Assembly (NCBI GenBank): GCA_028280485.1
Contig: JANQLS010000016.1
Coordinates: 1-54,032 of the forward strand
DNA length: 54,032 bases
Origin: Planctomycetota bacterium
GTDB lineage: Bacteria > Planctomycetota > UBA8108 > JACQVS01
Direction: 5' to 3'
Shown here: positions 8,559 through 17,567 of the stretch, piece after piece
How positions within the stretch are numbered: the stretch's first letter is position 1
Layout: the number at the start of each line of letters is the position of its first letter
The notes under the pieces: model-generated
Databases searched by the model: none
What the model was told of the DNA's origin: nothing
What the model saw: the letters and a program-made list of their open reading frames with translations, nothing else
Program-made: the position numbers and the translations under genes

Positions 8559-9521
8559 ATGGATCCTACTCAAGTTCCCACGTTTGAAGATGTACTGAAG
8601 GCTCGAGATCTCATTCAAGATCAAGTTCACCGTACTCCGGTCATCACTTGTCATTCGCTCAACGAAATCAGCGGCTGCGAGCTTTTCTTTAAAGCTGAAA
8701 ATTTTCAGAAAGTAGGCGCGTTTAAATTTCGAGGTGCTTACCACGCCATACAGTGCCTGAGTGAAGTCGAAGCTCAACGAGGAGTCGTAACTCATTCCTC
8801 CGGTAATCATGCTCAAGCTTTGGCTTTGGCGGCAAGGATGCGAGGAATTGAAGCCCACATCGTGATGCCGGTAACCGCCCCTCAAGTCAAAAGGAAAGCA
8901 GTTGCCGGTTACGGTGCTCGTATCATCGATTGTCAGCCTGAGCTTGAGTCCAGAGAAGCTGTAACTGAGGAGGTTTTAAAGGATACTGGGGGAACATTCA
9001 TTCACCCCTTTAACGATTCTCGAGTTATCTCGGGTCAAGGGACAGCTACGGTGGAGTTGCTTGAGGAAGTCAGAGACTTAGATGTGATCTTAACTCCAGT
9101 AGGTGGTGGGGGATTACTCTCAGGTGCTGTTTTAGCGGTACAGGGGATTCAGCCATCGATTTTGGTTTGTGGAGTCGAACCTCAATTAGCCGATGATGCT
9201 CATCAGTCTTTAAAAATCGGAGAAATTCAACCTCCCCGCCCGCCTAAAACCATCGCTGATGGATTGTTGACTGCATTGGGAAATCTTACCTTTGCGATCA
9301 TCAAAGATGGGGTTCAGGATATTCTATTGGTCTCTGAAGCTGAAATTCTTCAAGCTACTCGTCATCTTTGGGAGAGAGCAAAACTTGTTGTGGAGCCTTC
9401 TGGTGCAGTGCCCTTTGCGAGTACCCTTCGAGATGACTTTCCGTTTCGAGGAAAAAGAGTCGGGATCATCATCTCCGGTGGTAATGTCGATTTAGATCGA
9501 TTACAGTTCAAGCAGTCGTAG
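8559..9521 (+). CDS. Threonine dehydratase / serine racemase-like PLP enzyme
   Basis: A fold-type II PLP enzyme of the short (about 320-residue) threonine/serine ammonia-lyase and serine racemase group. GAFKFRGA holds the PLP lysine K56. SSGNHAQA binds the substrate carboxylate, VGGGGLLSG binds the cofactor phosphate, and VEPSGA and SGGN are the late conserved blocks. There is no C-terminal ACT-like regulatory domain, so it resembles the catabolic or racemase type more than long IlvA. It would deaminate L-threonine or serine, or racemise serine; sequence alone does not decide. A dehydrogenase gene follows 33 nt later, so they are likely cotranscribed. A terminator upstream may control it. Confidence 0.85.
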   Translation: MDPTQVPTFEDVLKARDLIQDQVHRTPVITCHSLNEISGCELFFKAENFQKVGAFKFRGAYHAIQCLSEVEAQRGVVTHSSGNHAQALALAARMRGIEAHIVMPVTAPQVKRKAVAGYGARIIDCQPELESREAVTEEVLKDTGGTFIHPFNDSRVISGQGTATVELLEEVRDLDVILTPVGGGGLLSGAVLAVQGIQPSILVCGVEPQLADDAHQSLKIGEIQPPRPPKTIADGLLTALGNLTFAIIKDGVQDILLVSEAEILQATRHLWERAKLVVEPSGAVPFASTLRDDFPFRGKRVGIIISGGNVDLDRLQFKQS

Positions 9522-9554
9522 CTTTACCTCTATCATTTATTTGAGATCGACATC

Positions 9555-10523
9555 ATGTTCGCAGGACAAATTATTCGCCCCGGTCAAATTGAATTAGTTG
9601 ATGTTCCCGAACCCCAACTGGAATCCGACTCAGAGGGTGAAATCATTTTTCAACCCCAGATGACCTGTCTCTGTGGTTCAGATCTTCCGTATTTTATGGG
9701 GGAGGATGGGCACGGTCCTTATCCCCTAGAGCCTGGATTTTCGCTCCACGAAATGGTTGGGGTGGTGACTGAAAGTACGAGTAAGAAATTTCAGTCAGGT
9801 GACAAAGTTTTAGCCGTTCCCCTACGTCAACATGGTTTCTTTGAACGTTATAAGGTTTCAGACAGTCGAGTGATCACTTGGGATCAACGTTGTTCACCCG
9901 AAATTGCGGTCTTAGCCCAGCCCCTGGGTACGGTGATTTATTCTCATAAAAAGCTCAGTGGGTTTCTAGATAAAACGGTGGTTGTTTTAGGTCAAGGGCC
10001 CATCGGGCAAATGCATAATCGGCTGGTACAGTCTGCGGGAGCTCACCGAGTCATCGGAATCGATAAACTCCGTTCAAGACTGGATCGAAGCCCACACTTT
10101 GGAGTGACGGAAACGATCGACAACTCTTCGGAAGACCCCATTCAAAGAGTTTCTGAACTCACCGATGGGAAGATGGCGGATATCGTTATCGAGTGTGTCG
10201 GGCATCAAGATCAAGCGCTGAATCTGTGTATCGATTTATGTCGCGAGGAAGGGAAGATTCTTTACTTCGGAGTACCTCCCAAAACGATTGATTCTGTTCG
10301 TATGTTAGATTTGTTTATGAAAAATCTTTCCGTTCACACGAGCGTGGATCCTGATTTTAATAGAGATTTCCCTCTGGCCATGAAGTGGTTGAGTGAAGAC
10401 CGCATCGATCTTTCACCCTTGGTGACGCATCGCTATCCCGTCGAAGAAATACAGAAAGCCTATGAAGTTTTTCGCGATCGGGAGGAAGGGGCATTGAAGG
10501 TATTGGTGGAGTTCCCCACTTGA
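9555..10523 (+). CDS. Zinc alcohol dehydrogenase-like (MDR) oxidoreductase
   Basis: A 322-residue cytoplasmic medium-chain dehydrogenase. Likely catalytic zinc ligands are C40 (LCGSD) and H65-E66 (SLHEMVG). The nucleotide site is VVVLGQGPIGQM with a following acidic residue in VIGID, which suggests NAD rather than NADP. The four-cysteine structural-zinc loop of classical family members is absent; the chain passes directly from GDKVLAVP to the rest of the N-terminal domain, which also explains the short length. EGKILYFGVPP and EGALKVLVEF fit the C-terminal half. The substrate is unknown. Pairing with a threonine/serine enzyme hints at amino-acid or polyol oxidation, but this is inference. Confidence 0.8.
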   Translation: MFAGQIIRPGQIELVDVPEPQLESDSEGEIIFQPQMTCLCGSDLPYFMGEDGHGPYPLEPGFSLHEMVGVVTESTSKKFQSGDKVLAVPLRQHGFFERYKVSDSRVITWDQRCSPEIAVLAQPLGTVIYSHKKLSGFLDKTVVVLGQGPIGQMHNRLVQSAGAHRVIGIDKLRSRLDRSPHFGVTETIDNSSEDPIQRVSELTDGKMADIVIECVGHQDQALNLCIDLCREEGKILYFGVPPKTIDSVRMLDLFMKNLSVHTSVDPDFNRDFPLAMKWLSEDRIDLSPLVTHRYPVEEIQKAYEVFRDREEGALKVLVEFPT

Positions 10524-10538
10524 TTTTTATCTACTAGA

Positions 10539-11675
10539 TTAACGCTCTCGCTCAATCTTATAAAGAGTAGATCCGGCTCCTTCGCTAACCGTGATCAAGG
10601 TATGAGGGCCGGTGTAACAGATAGCTTCACCTTGTTGCTCGCGATGAGAGATCGATGCGATTCGCCTGACGTTTTTGAAGCTTAAGGGTGCCTTCGGGTC
10701 TATCGTTATATATTCTTCAATTTTGTAATAGGTACGTAGAACAAATCGAGTTCCATCGGGGGAAAAGTCAGCGGAAGTTACGAGGTCGGGGGTATTGATC
10801 GCAAACAGTTTCTTTGCTGTTTGAACTTTGCCTTTTTCAGTTGAGTTTTTCAAGCTAAACACGGTTGTTCGAAACGGAAATTTGTTGAAGAGATAGATCA
10901 TTCCCGTTTGGGGATGGACGGCGAGGGCTTCACAATCGAACTTAATGTTGGGGTACTTGAAATCAATTTTCTCAATCTTTGAGATGACGACGGTGGCTCC
11001 CTTTTTAACTCCCTTTAATTCCGGTTCTTTAAATCGGTAGAGGCTCAGCTGAGGACGTATTTTTTGGTTGTCTCCGACATCGGCTATGTAGAGGTAAGAG
11101 TTTTCGGTTTTTAATGTTCCCTTTTTCTTAGGGTGAGGTCCAAGAGCTATGTCTTCAAAGTCTTTGGCCGTGACTCCTTGAAGCAGAACTTTCGCTCTCA
11201 CGCTTCCGGAATGATCAAAGGCATAAACGGTAGCGCTTGAACCTGAATCGTTGTGAGCCCAAAGTATTCCCGGATTTTTTTGACTCGCAGCTAAGCCTGA
11301 GCATTCATCCAATGCTGAAAATTTGAGTGATCCAATATTCTTTGGGCGCTTCCAGGTAGTTGAAGTGATAGGAGGCGCAGGAGGATTGTTTTCTTTGGCT
11401 TTTACTGGAGGTGTTTGATTTTCTTTTGCCTGGCCTGATTGAACCTCATTCGTTTTTAAAGGAGTGGATGAAACTTTGGTTGGAAGAGGTTTGGGTGTGG
11501 CCTCAGTCTCCCCTTCGTTTGTTTTCTCTGGATCTGTTGCAACTGGCCTTTCTACATCGGGCCCTCCAACATGGGGCCCTCCAACATCGGGACTGACCCA
11601 GGGTTGAAATATCCAAAGAAGCAATCCGATGAACAAAATTGCTGAGATTATGAAAGGTTTCGAATTTGAATTCAT
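10539..11675 (-). CDS. Membrane-anchored beta-propeller-like protein
   Basis: An N-terminal membrane segment (residues about 8-25, IISAILFIGLLLWIF) is followed by a Pro/Glu/Thr-rich linker to about residue 115, which includes a short GGPxV repeat. The remaining 260 residues look like a beta-propeller: ECSGLAAS, ILWAHNDSG, DFEDIALGP, YIADVGDN, CEALAVHP, ADFSPDG and GEAICYTG are regularly spaced blade-like segments. The order of these phrases resembles bacterial proteins that monitor or bind small ligands, but no enzyme motif is clear. The domain should sit outside the cytoplasmic membrane. It is convergent with the dehydrogenase gene, with 15 nt between the stops. Function unknown. Confidence 0.75.
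   Translation of the reverse strand: MNSNSKPFIISAILFIGLLLWIFQPWVSPDVGGPHVGGPDVERPVATDPEKTNEGETEATPKPLPTKVSSTPLKTNEVQSGQAKENQTPPVKAKENNPPAPPITSTTWKRPKNIGSLKFSALDECSGLAASQKNPGILWAHNDSGSSATVYAFDHSGSVRAKVLLQGVTAKDFEDIALGPHPKKKGTLKTENSYLYIADVGDNQKIRPQLSLYRFKEPELKGVKKGATVVISKIEKIDFKYPNIKFDCEALAVHPQTGMIYLFNKFPFRTTVFSLKNSTEKGKVQTAKKLFAINTPDLVTSADFSPDGTRFVLRTYYKIEEYITIDPKAPLSFKNVRRIASISHREQQGEAICYTGPHTLITVSEGAGSTLYKIERER
11555..11592. repeat. 15-bp tandem repeat inside the propeller gene
   Basis: About 2.5 units of CATCGGGCCCTCCAA. On the minus strand it encodes the GGPxV repeats in the linker just after the membrane segment. Confidence 0.75.
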
Positions 11676-11831
11676 CTAGCGTGTTTACTAAACGTAGAGC
11701 AGGAAGAGGTTATAAATGTTGTGAACAGAAAACTACTATGTAGGCCTGAAAGATGCTACTCTCATTGGCTTCTTGATAATAATCCCCATGCCCTTTTTAT
11801 GCCATTTTTCTGCGATGTAAAGGTGAACTCT

Positions 11832-12971
11832 TTGGACATTATAGATTTTTTTAAAGAACACGAACAAGAGTGGATTGAAATCTTATTGGAGTTGTCGAGC
11901 ATGGACACTCCGACGGGTGATATTGAATGTAACCACGACTTCATTGAACGCTATAAAGAGTTGCTCACGGCAGAAGGTTTAATTTGTCGAGAGTACGATT
12001 CTTCTAGAGGAATTCATCTGGCCGCAGATTGGAAAACGAGTGAAGGTGATCCTGACGTTGTTTTCGTGGTTCACTCGGATACAGTTTGGCCGAAAGGGGA
12101 GTGTGAGAGAAGGCCTCCATGTATTAAAGAGGGGGTTTTATACGGACCTGGTACTTTAGATATGCGAGCGGGGCTCACTTTGGTGGTTGCGTTTTTTCGG
12201 TTTTTGAATTCCTTGGAAAAGCAGGATGGTTTGGGACGTTTTCGAGTTTTCGTTTCTGCGGATGAAGAGGATGGCAGTATCACAGCGAAGCCTTTTTTAA
12301 AGAAGGAAGTTCCCAGCTCAGCTGTCGCTTTAGTTTTAGAGCCCCCAGTTTCAGGGGGAGGCTTAAAGGTGAGAAGGAAGGGCGTCGGGATTTATAAAAT
12401 TAATTTGAAAGGCAAAGCTTCTCATGCAGGTATTAACCCTGAAGAAGGAGCCAGCGCCGTAGATGCGATGGTTGAGATGGTTCATGAAGTCCATCGCCTG
12501 AGAAACCCTGAACGAGGAGTAACGATCAATGTGGGGAGTGTTCATGCGGGGACAGCTTCCAATGTCATCGCGGATCGGGCGGAATTTACGATCGATTTAA
12601 GGTTTCGAGAGACAGAGGATGGTGAAAAGGCTGATACCTTTATTCGGGAGATTGAATTCAAGGATCAACGCATTCAGATGGAGCTTGAAGGGGGAATTGT
12701 TTTCCCTCCCATGATTCCTCAATCCGGGATGGAAAGTATGATCCAAAAAGTTCAAAAAATCGGAAGTGAATTGGGCTTTCAGCTTGAAGCTTCAGAGTCG
12801 GGTGGGGGAAGTGATGGTTGTTTTCTTTCCAGCTACGGCGTACGGACCTTGGATGGATTAGGCGTAGAAGGAGAGGGCGCCCACAGTTTGACTGAGCATG
12901 TGGATTTAACGAAACTCGTCCCGCGTTGTTGTTTATTAACCCAAGTAGCTTTGATGCTCCCTAAGAATTAA
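11832..12971 (+). CDS. M20-family metallopeptidase (carboxypeptidase G2-like)
   Basis: A cytoplasmic two-zinc exopeptidase or amidase. Metal-site motifs are all visible: VHSDTVWP (His and its partner Asp), TLDMRAG (bridging Asp), ADEEDGS (catalytic and ligand Glu), LEPP, and EGAHSLTEH (final His). The lid domain includes KASHAG. Start choice: the frame is open from a GTG at 11721 with an ATG at 11799, but the only good ribosome binding site (AAGGTG) sits 6 nt before TTG at 11832. Family similarity also begins there, at DIIDFF. The longer N-terminus is rich in Cys and Trp and looks untranslated. The substrate is unknown; glutamate-terminated peptides are likely from the subfamily. It ends 9 nt before the convergent kinase-like gene. 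Confidence 0.85.
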   Translation: MDIIDFFKEHEQEWIEILLELSSMDTPTGDIECNHDFIERYKELLTAEGLICREYDSSRGIHLAADWKTSEGDPDVVFVVHSDTVWPKGECERRPPCIKEGVLYGPGTLDMRAGLTLVVAFFRFLNSLEKQDGLGRFRVFVSADEEDGSITAKPFLKKEVPSSAVALVLEPPVSGGGLKVRRKGVGIYKINLKGKASHAGINPEEGASAVDAMVEMVHEVHRLRNPERGVTINVGSVHAGTASNVIADRAEFTIDLRFRETEDGEKADTFIREIEFKDQRIQMELEGGIVFPPMIPQSGMESMIQKVQKIGSELGFQLEASESGGGSDGCFLSSYGVRTLDGLGVEGEGAHSLTEHVDLTKLVPRCCLLTQVALMLPKN

Positions 12972-12980
12972 GCGCGGGCG

Positions 12981-14084
12981 TTAAATCAAAATGAAATCTG
13001 GATTGGGATCCGAATCGATTTCATCGTCTTCACCCTTGGGATCCTCGTATCCTCCCGTACTCGGATGTTGCCGAGAATTGGGTCTCTTCGTTTCTGCAAA
13101 ACGCTCGAACTCCCGGGCGAGTTCCGTGGCGTTTTGAATTCTGAACCGTGGGTCTCTAGTTAGGGCTTGCCTCAGAATTCCTTCTAACGCTAGAGGGGCA
13201 TTCGGTAGGTAATTTCTTGGGCAAGGCACTTTACGGTGAAGCTTATGATGGTGGATTTCTTCTTCTGAAAGCTCTCTGAAAGGCTGAACTCCAGTGAGCA
13301 ACTCGTAAAAACAAATTGCAATCGAATAAACGTCACTCGTAGGACTTAATGTCTGTTCTTCGTCCTCTAAGCACTCAGGGGCTCGGTAGATCTTGATCTC
13401 AAACGGAGCATTCTCAGGGAAGAATCGACTGTTATCTAAATTCTTATCTAATGCACTTCCAAAATTACCCAGCACAATTTTTTCACCTGGCATCAGATAC
13501 ATATTGGCGGGTCGAATATCCCGATGGTAGATACCTTGGGCATGGAGCGAAGCGATGGAATGGCAAAGGTACGCAAATAAACTGGCTGCTTCACGGAAGA
13601 AGAGTTCCCCCCGATGACCCTGGGCTTCCAAAATGAATTCATCGAGTCGGGGAGCCAATAGAAGCTTAGATGCAATGTAGTAAAAATTGCCATCAAAGCC
13701 GCTACCATAGCCGGGAAGTAAGCCCGGGTGAGTGATGGAACACGAGAGTCGTTGTTCTTCTTTGAAGCGCTCGATGAGCTGGGGATTTTGGGATTGTTTG
13801 GGCGAGAGTACTTTAAGACTGACTTCACGATCACGAGAAAACTGAAATGCGCGATACTCTTCCCAAATGGAAGTGGTGAGGAGTTTCTCTAAAATCTTAA
13901 AGCCGCCCACATCTTCCCCAACGTTGATCTCTTGGGGTGTGAGCGAGAAGCTCAGTTCCTTTTCAGAAAGATCATCGACCTCGATAGATGAAAAGTTGGA
14001 AGAAAGCTTGGTCTTTTGAGAACAAGATTCTTGCCCATCTCGAGATTGAACTGAACTGGGAAATTCTGCTGGATTCCTAACCAC
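12981..14084 (-). CDS. Serine/threonine kinase-like protein, DFG changed to NFG
   Basis: Residues about 60-335 have the Hanks-type kinase fold. The beta-3 lysine is in VSLKVL (K91). The catalytic loop is HRDIRPAN (D189, N194), the APE motif is RAPE, and SDVYSIAICFYELLTG and DPRFRIQNA are the late subdomains. Several key features are changed. The glycine-rich loop is absent, the HRDxK lysine is Arg, and the magnesium-binding DFG aspartate is Asn (GNFG, N207). It may be a pseudokinase or very weak enzyme. The N-terminal 55 residues and the acidic C-terminal tail are low in complexity, and no membrane segment is seen. It lies at the 3' end of the Hsp70/dynamin block, 207 nt past the HAD gene, so linkage is only by position. 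Confidence 0.85.
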   Translation of the reverse strand: MVRNPAEFPSSVQSRDGQESCSQKTKLSSNFSSIEVDDLSEKELSFSLTPQEINVGEDVGGFKILEKLLTTSIWEEYRAFQFSRDREVSLKVLSPKQSQNPQLIERFKEEQRLSCSITHPGLLPGYGSGFDGNFYYIASKLLLAPRLDEFILEAQGHRGELFFREAASLFAYLCHSIASLHAQGIYHRDIRPANMYLMPGEKIVLGNFGSALDKNLDNSRFFPENAPFEIKIYRAPECLEDEEQTLSPTSDVYSIAICFYELLTGVQPFRELSEEEIHHHKLHRKVPCPRNYLPNAPLALEGILRQALTRDPRFRIQNATELAREFERFAETKRPNSRQHPSTGGYEDPKGEDDEIDSDPNPDFILI

Positions 14085-14291
14085 GACTCAGGCTCCTTGC
14101 CTTCGTGGGTACCCTCCCGTGGCAATTGAATTAACTGGCTAGGCTTGAATGCCTATTACTTCTTCGGAACTCTCATGAAGACAGTTGAGGAAAACAACAG
14201 CCCCAAATTATTATCGGTAGGAGTTTAGATAATGATAATGGTCGAGGTGGGCGATCCATTTTGCTGGCCTTAGAATAAAGCCCTAAAAGGA

Positions 14292-14915
14292 TCAACCGAG
14301 CTCAATCTCTAACAGTTGACTGAGATCTGCCTTAAGCTTCTCGATTCCCTCGAACTGAAACGCATGAAGACCGGCGTTTCGAGCGCCTTCGACATTTGCT
14401 TGTCGGTCATCGATGAATACAGTTTTTTTAGCTTCAGCATTTAATAGGTTTAATGCTTTTGCATAAGCTTCAGTGGAAGGTTTTTTAAGAGAAGTTTCGC
14501 AAGAGGTGATGAGTCTCTCCAATTGACTCACCGCTTCGTAATCAAAGAGTGCATTTAAATGAAAGGGTGAGGTATCGCTTAAGCCGCAAATTCGAAAATC
14601 GTTTTTAATGAGGGATTTCATTAATTGGGGCATGCCCTCAACTGGAGGGCCGAGAATCGCGCGATAATGATTTTCGATTGAGGGATCATCGATCGTGATC
14701 TGAAAAAACTCTCTGACGAAATTACAGAATGGGTGGCCCCCGATCAGCCCCTTTTCAAAATTATCGAAAGGTTCTGATCGAATAAATTCTTCAATTCGGC
14801 TTTCTGAAAATGAAGTTTGTGTGCCATCAAATAACGATGAAAAAGCTTCACTCCATGGGTTGAGCTGAATCAATACACCGCCAACATCAAAAATCACGAG
14901 GTTTATTTTGGACAT
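14292..14915 (-). CDS. HAD-superfamily hydrolase (YihX-like)
   Basis: A 207-residue cytoplasmic phosphatase-like protein. Motif I is IFDVGGVL with nucleophile D9; the usual second Asp is Gly, as in the YihX/epoxide-hydrolase-like branch. Motif II is CGLSDTS. Motif III has a lysine in the SLKKPS region. Motif IV is VFIDDRQANVEGARNAG, which is typical of the alpha-glucose-1-phosphate phosphatase branch. The substitution of the second Asp is normal for this branch and is not a loss. It is downstream of the Hsp70-like gene by 129 nt on the same strand and may or may not share its transcript. The substrate is unknown. Confidence 0.85.
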   Translation of the reverse strand: MSKINLVIFDVGGVLIQLNPWSEAFSSLFDGTQTSFSESRIEEFIRSEPFDNFEKGLIGGHPFCNFVREFFQITIDDPSIENHYRAILGPPVEGMPQLMKSLIKNDFRICGLSDTSPFHLNALFDYEAVSQLERLITSCETSLKKPSTEAYAKALNLLNAEAKKTVFIDDRQANVEGARNAGLHAFQFEGIEKLKADLSQLLEIELG

Positions 14916-15044
14916 GAACTCAATTCATCTGTACTTCAAGTGAACATAACATTCTGTTGGGGGAGAGATTCACACAAGCTCAAAACAATAGAATAAATAC
15001 CTCTTTATAGCAATCTGAAATTACGGGCATTCAACCGTAAGAAT

Positions 15045-17501
15045 TTAATGGATCCCTGAATAGGGGTGGTCATGAAGACTCCGGCCCTCTGTGTTTTGTG
15101 TTGAGACTTGAAAGGAATACCACTTTAGTTCTTCACTTGATTTTGAAATGGAAGCATAAAGATTTTGACTTGGGGTTAAATAAAAATTAACGGTTGAAGG
15201 GTGGTCCCAACTTTCCTGGGTCGGGTTGATCGACAGTATTTCGCTGACTTCGCTCAGTTCATTGGGAAATTCTAAAGGTTGATCGAAATTAAAGTGCCCG
15301 AGGAGTTGATCGCCTTTTGAGGAGTAGATCGATAGAAATTTAACAAAACTCTCTTCTTCAAATCTAATTTGTCTTTGAAGGACTTCGTTCAATCGACCAG
15401 GAGCGAAGAGTACTTCTTTTTCTGAATTTCGTCTTAAGATGTATAACTCATCGTGGAGTTGGGGTTGAAGCTTTTCGACCTGGACCGAGACTCCCACTTG
15501 GGTGTTTTTCATCACCTCTAAGAGGCAGGCACCGCTCGCTACTGCTGATTTTGCTGAATTCTCATCGAATTCAATTTTTGAAGGAGCCATACCCAGGCCT
15601 CCCTCTAACTTTGACTTACTAAATAGCCATTTCATCAGTGGAATCCGACAGGACTGCCCCGACAAAATCACGCGATCGACCTTTCGGTTTTCCGTGAGCT
15701 CTTGGCTTACTTTTAACGCCTTATTTAGATTCGGTTCAATAGCTTTAAAAACTTGGTAAGCATCGAGCTGGATGGCTTGATCTTCATTTCGAAAGGCTAA
15801 TTCTCTTAATTTTAAAAGAGGTGCTTTTTGGAGAGAAAGCGATTCCTTTACCGTTTTAAGTTTTTCTAAATCGGGAAAGTGAGCATCTTCTTGGATCCGT
15901 TTCGCCTCACCGAAAAGTTTGCGTTTCAGTTTTTCAGACTCTCTCCATAACCAATCGAAGTGTAAACGGGCTTCTTCATTAAACAGGCCGTCCCTTCTCG
16001 GTAAGAATCTCGTTGGGAAGACTTTGTCGATAGCATCTTCAATGGGATCTTCTAAGTGATCATCCTCCAGATGCTCAAAGATATAGTCCCAATTTTCATC
16101 GAGTATTTCTGAATCACTATCTGGAGTGGGGCTCAGCGACCAGGAACCAGAAATTGAGTCGGGAAGGGAAAAGGATGAAGAAGAAGGATCGAAGTCTTCT
16201 TTAAAAGTGATGGAAGGTTCTTGCTGATGGTGGGTAGCGTTTTCTGTGATCGAAGCTTGGCAAGGAATTCTGGATTTAAATTTTACCTGCGAATGAAGGA
16301 GGAGGCTGATCTGCCTTTTTAGCATTTTAAAGATCTTCAAAGTGACTTTATCACCTCCGAATTCAAGGTGATCAGAGTCGAGTAGTTTCAAACTGAGACT
16401 GAGGTCTTGATCTTTAAATACAAAATCAACTTCCAGCAATGCTTGATCTAGCGTGCCTCCGCCAAAGTCAAAGATTAAAAATCGACATTTGTAAGAAGTG
16501 CTTTCATTCGTTTTTATTTCGGTGGATATAAGATCTTGGAGAAGGATATCGAATCGATCTTGATCTTGTATCAAGTGATAGAGGAAATGAATTCCGTTGG
16601 CAGTGGCTTCATCGATCGAAGTATGAATTTGAGCATCCGCATACCCGATAGACTTAAATACCTTTCTTAAACGAAGGATCTTTTCGGGGCTCCAATGAGC
16701 AGGATAAGTGACATAGATGCTTTCAAACCGAGCCTGAATGTCAGCGTTTTGCTGAGCTCGATCTTTGGCTTCATGGGCGATGGCGCTCATAACATTTAAA
16801 GGAGTGCCAAATCCACCGACTCCCTTCTCATCGCACATCAAGATTTCAGAATGATCAAAGAGCAGTTTGGTTGAAAGTTGGAGGCTTCGTGGGTCTCCAC
16901 TTAGAGATTCGTTATTTGGCTGAAATGCTTCTAAGCCTACTTTGCATCCCTGTTCCCAGTTGTCGGTAAATTTTTTGTAATTCTCGATCAGGACCGCTGA
17001 GGGCATATCCTCTTGGGTGGACTCCAATGACGGGAGTCGAGTGGTTCCTCGTTTGGCATCATCTACTACATGGTAGACAGCCATGGAGGTCGTACTCGTT
17101 CCGATGTCGATGGCCGCATACCCTTTAAAAGGTTTGAGGTCCTCGATCGAAACGAAATTAAAATCGATGAAATGAACTTCGCTCGGAGCGGATTGCGTCT
17201 TAAAGGAGATGCGCCCCTCTACCGATGAGCTGGGAAAGTGATAATTATTCGTATTAAATGTGATCCCTATTTCGTTCTCTCCCGGTTCAAGGGTGAGCTC
17301 GTTTGCCTTAAAACCTGATTGGGGGTGAGTTAAGTTGTAGATTTGAATCCAGCTAGACTCTGACAAATTAACCTTGAAACTCACTTGAACCGAGTTTGAG
17401 CCACTGATATTGAAAAGTGCTCGACGCTCGATGGTTCCTGTGTTTTTTAAGGCTTTTGGGAATACCAAAAGGGGATGGCGAATGCTTAATAGGGAAGACA
17501 T
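15045..17501 (-). CDS. Hsp70-like ATPase with extra N-terminal beta domain
   Basis: An 818-residue protein. Residues 1-125 form a beta-rich, Ig-like domain (for example LEPGENEIGITFNT) not present in DnaK. The actin-like ATPase follows: phosphate-1 loop AAIDIGTSTTSMAVY (129-143), phosphate-2 loop IFDFGGGTLDQA (about 342-353), SIDEATANG connecting segment, and adenosine motif VILSGQSCRIP (about 608-618). An acidic insert of about 100 residues (near 410-500) interrupts the ATPase. The C-terminal 130 residues are beta-rich but do not match a canonical peptide-binding domain and lid. No membrane segment is seen. It follows the dynamin-like gene by 66 nt. It is likely a specialised ATPase working with that GTPase rather than a general chaperone, which is inference. 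Confidence 0.85.
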   Translation of the reverse strand: MSSLLSIRHPLLVFPKALKNTGTIERRALFNISGSNSVQVSFKVNLSESSWIQIYNLTHPQSGFKANELTLEPGENEIGITFNTNNYHFPSSSVEGRISFKTQSAPSEVHFIDFNFVSIEDLKPFKGYAAIDIGTSTTSMAVYHVVDDAKRGTTRLPSLESTQEDMPSAVLIENYKKFTDNWEQGCKVGLEAFQPNNESLSGDPRSLQLSTKLLFDHSEILMCDEKGVGGFGTPLNVMSAIAHEAKDRAQQNADIQARFESIYVTYPAHWSPEKILRLRKVFKSIGYADAQIHTSIDEATANGIHFLYHLIQDQDRFDILLQDLISTEIKTNESTSYKCRFLIFDFGGGTLDQALLEVDFVFKDQDLSLSLKLLDSDHLEFGGDKVTLKIFKMLKRQISLLLHSQVKFKSRIPCQASITENATHHQQEPSITFKEDFDPSSSSFSLPDSISGSWSLSPTPDSDSEILDENWDYIFEHLEDDHLEDPIEDAIDKVFPTRFLPRRDGLFNEEARLHFDWLWRESEKLKRKLFGEAKRIQEDAHFPDLEKLKTVKESLSLQKAPLLKLRELAFRNEDQAIQLDAYQVFKAIEPNLNKALKVSQELTENRKVDRVILSGQSCRIPLMKWLFSKSKLEGGLGMAPSKIEFDENSAKSAVASGACLLEVMKNTQVGVSVQVEKLQPQLHDELYILRRNSEKEVLFAPGRLNEVLQRQIRFEEESFVKFLSIYSSKGDQLLGHFNFDQPLEFPNELSEVSEILSINPTQESWDHPSTVNFYLTPSQNLYASISKSSEELKWYSFQVSTQNTEGRSLHDHPYSGIH

Positions 17502-17567
17502 AGTGAAACTTCTTTTCTAAGAGTCGGATAAAGATTTCATCACTTTGAAGAAATAATTTTTTATCCA

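Noticed and set aside
8276..8587. 103-codon open frame before the dehydratase gene
   Set aside because: It reads through a strong terminator, overlaps the real gene in another frame and shows no domain.
14292..14915. Treating the HAD protein as inactive because motif I is DVG rather than DxD
   Set aside because: The YihX-like branch normally has this substitution, and the other motifs are intact.
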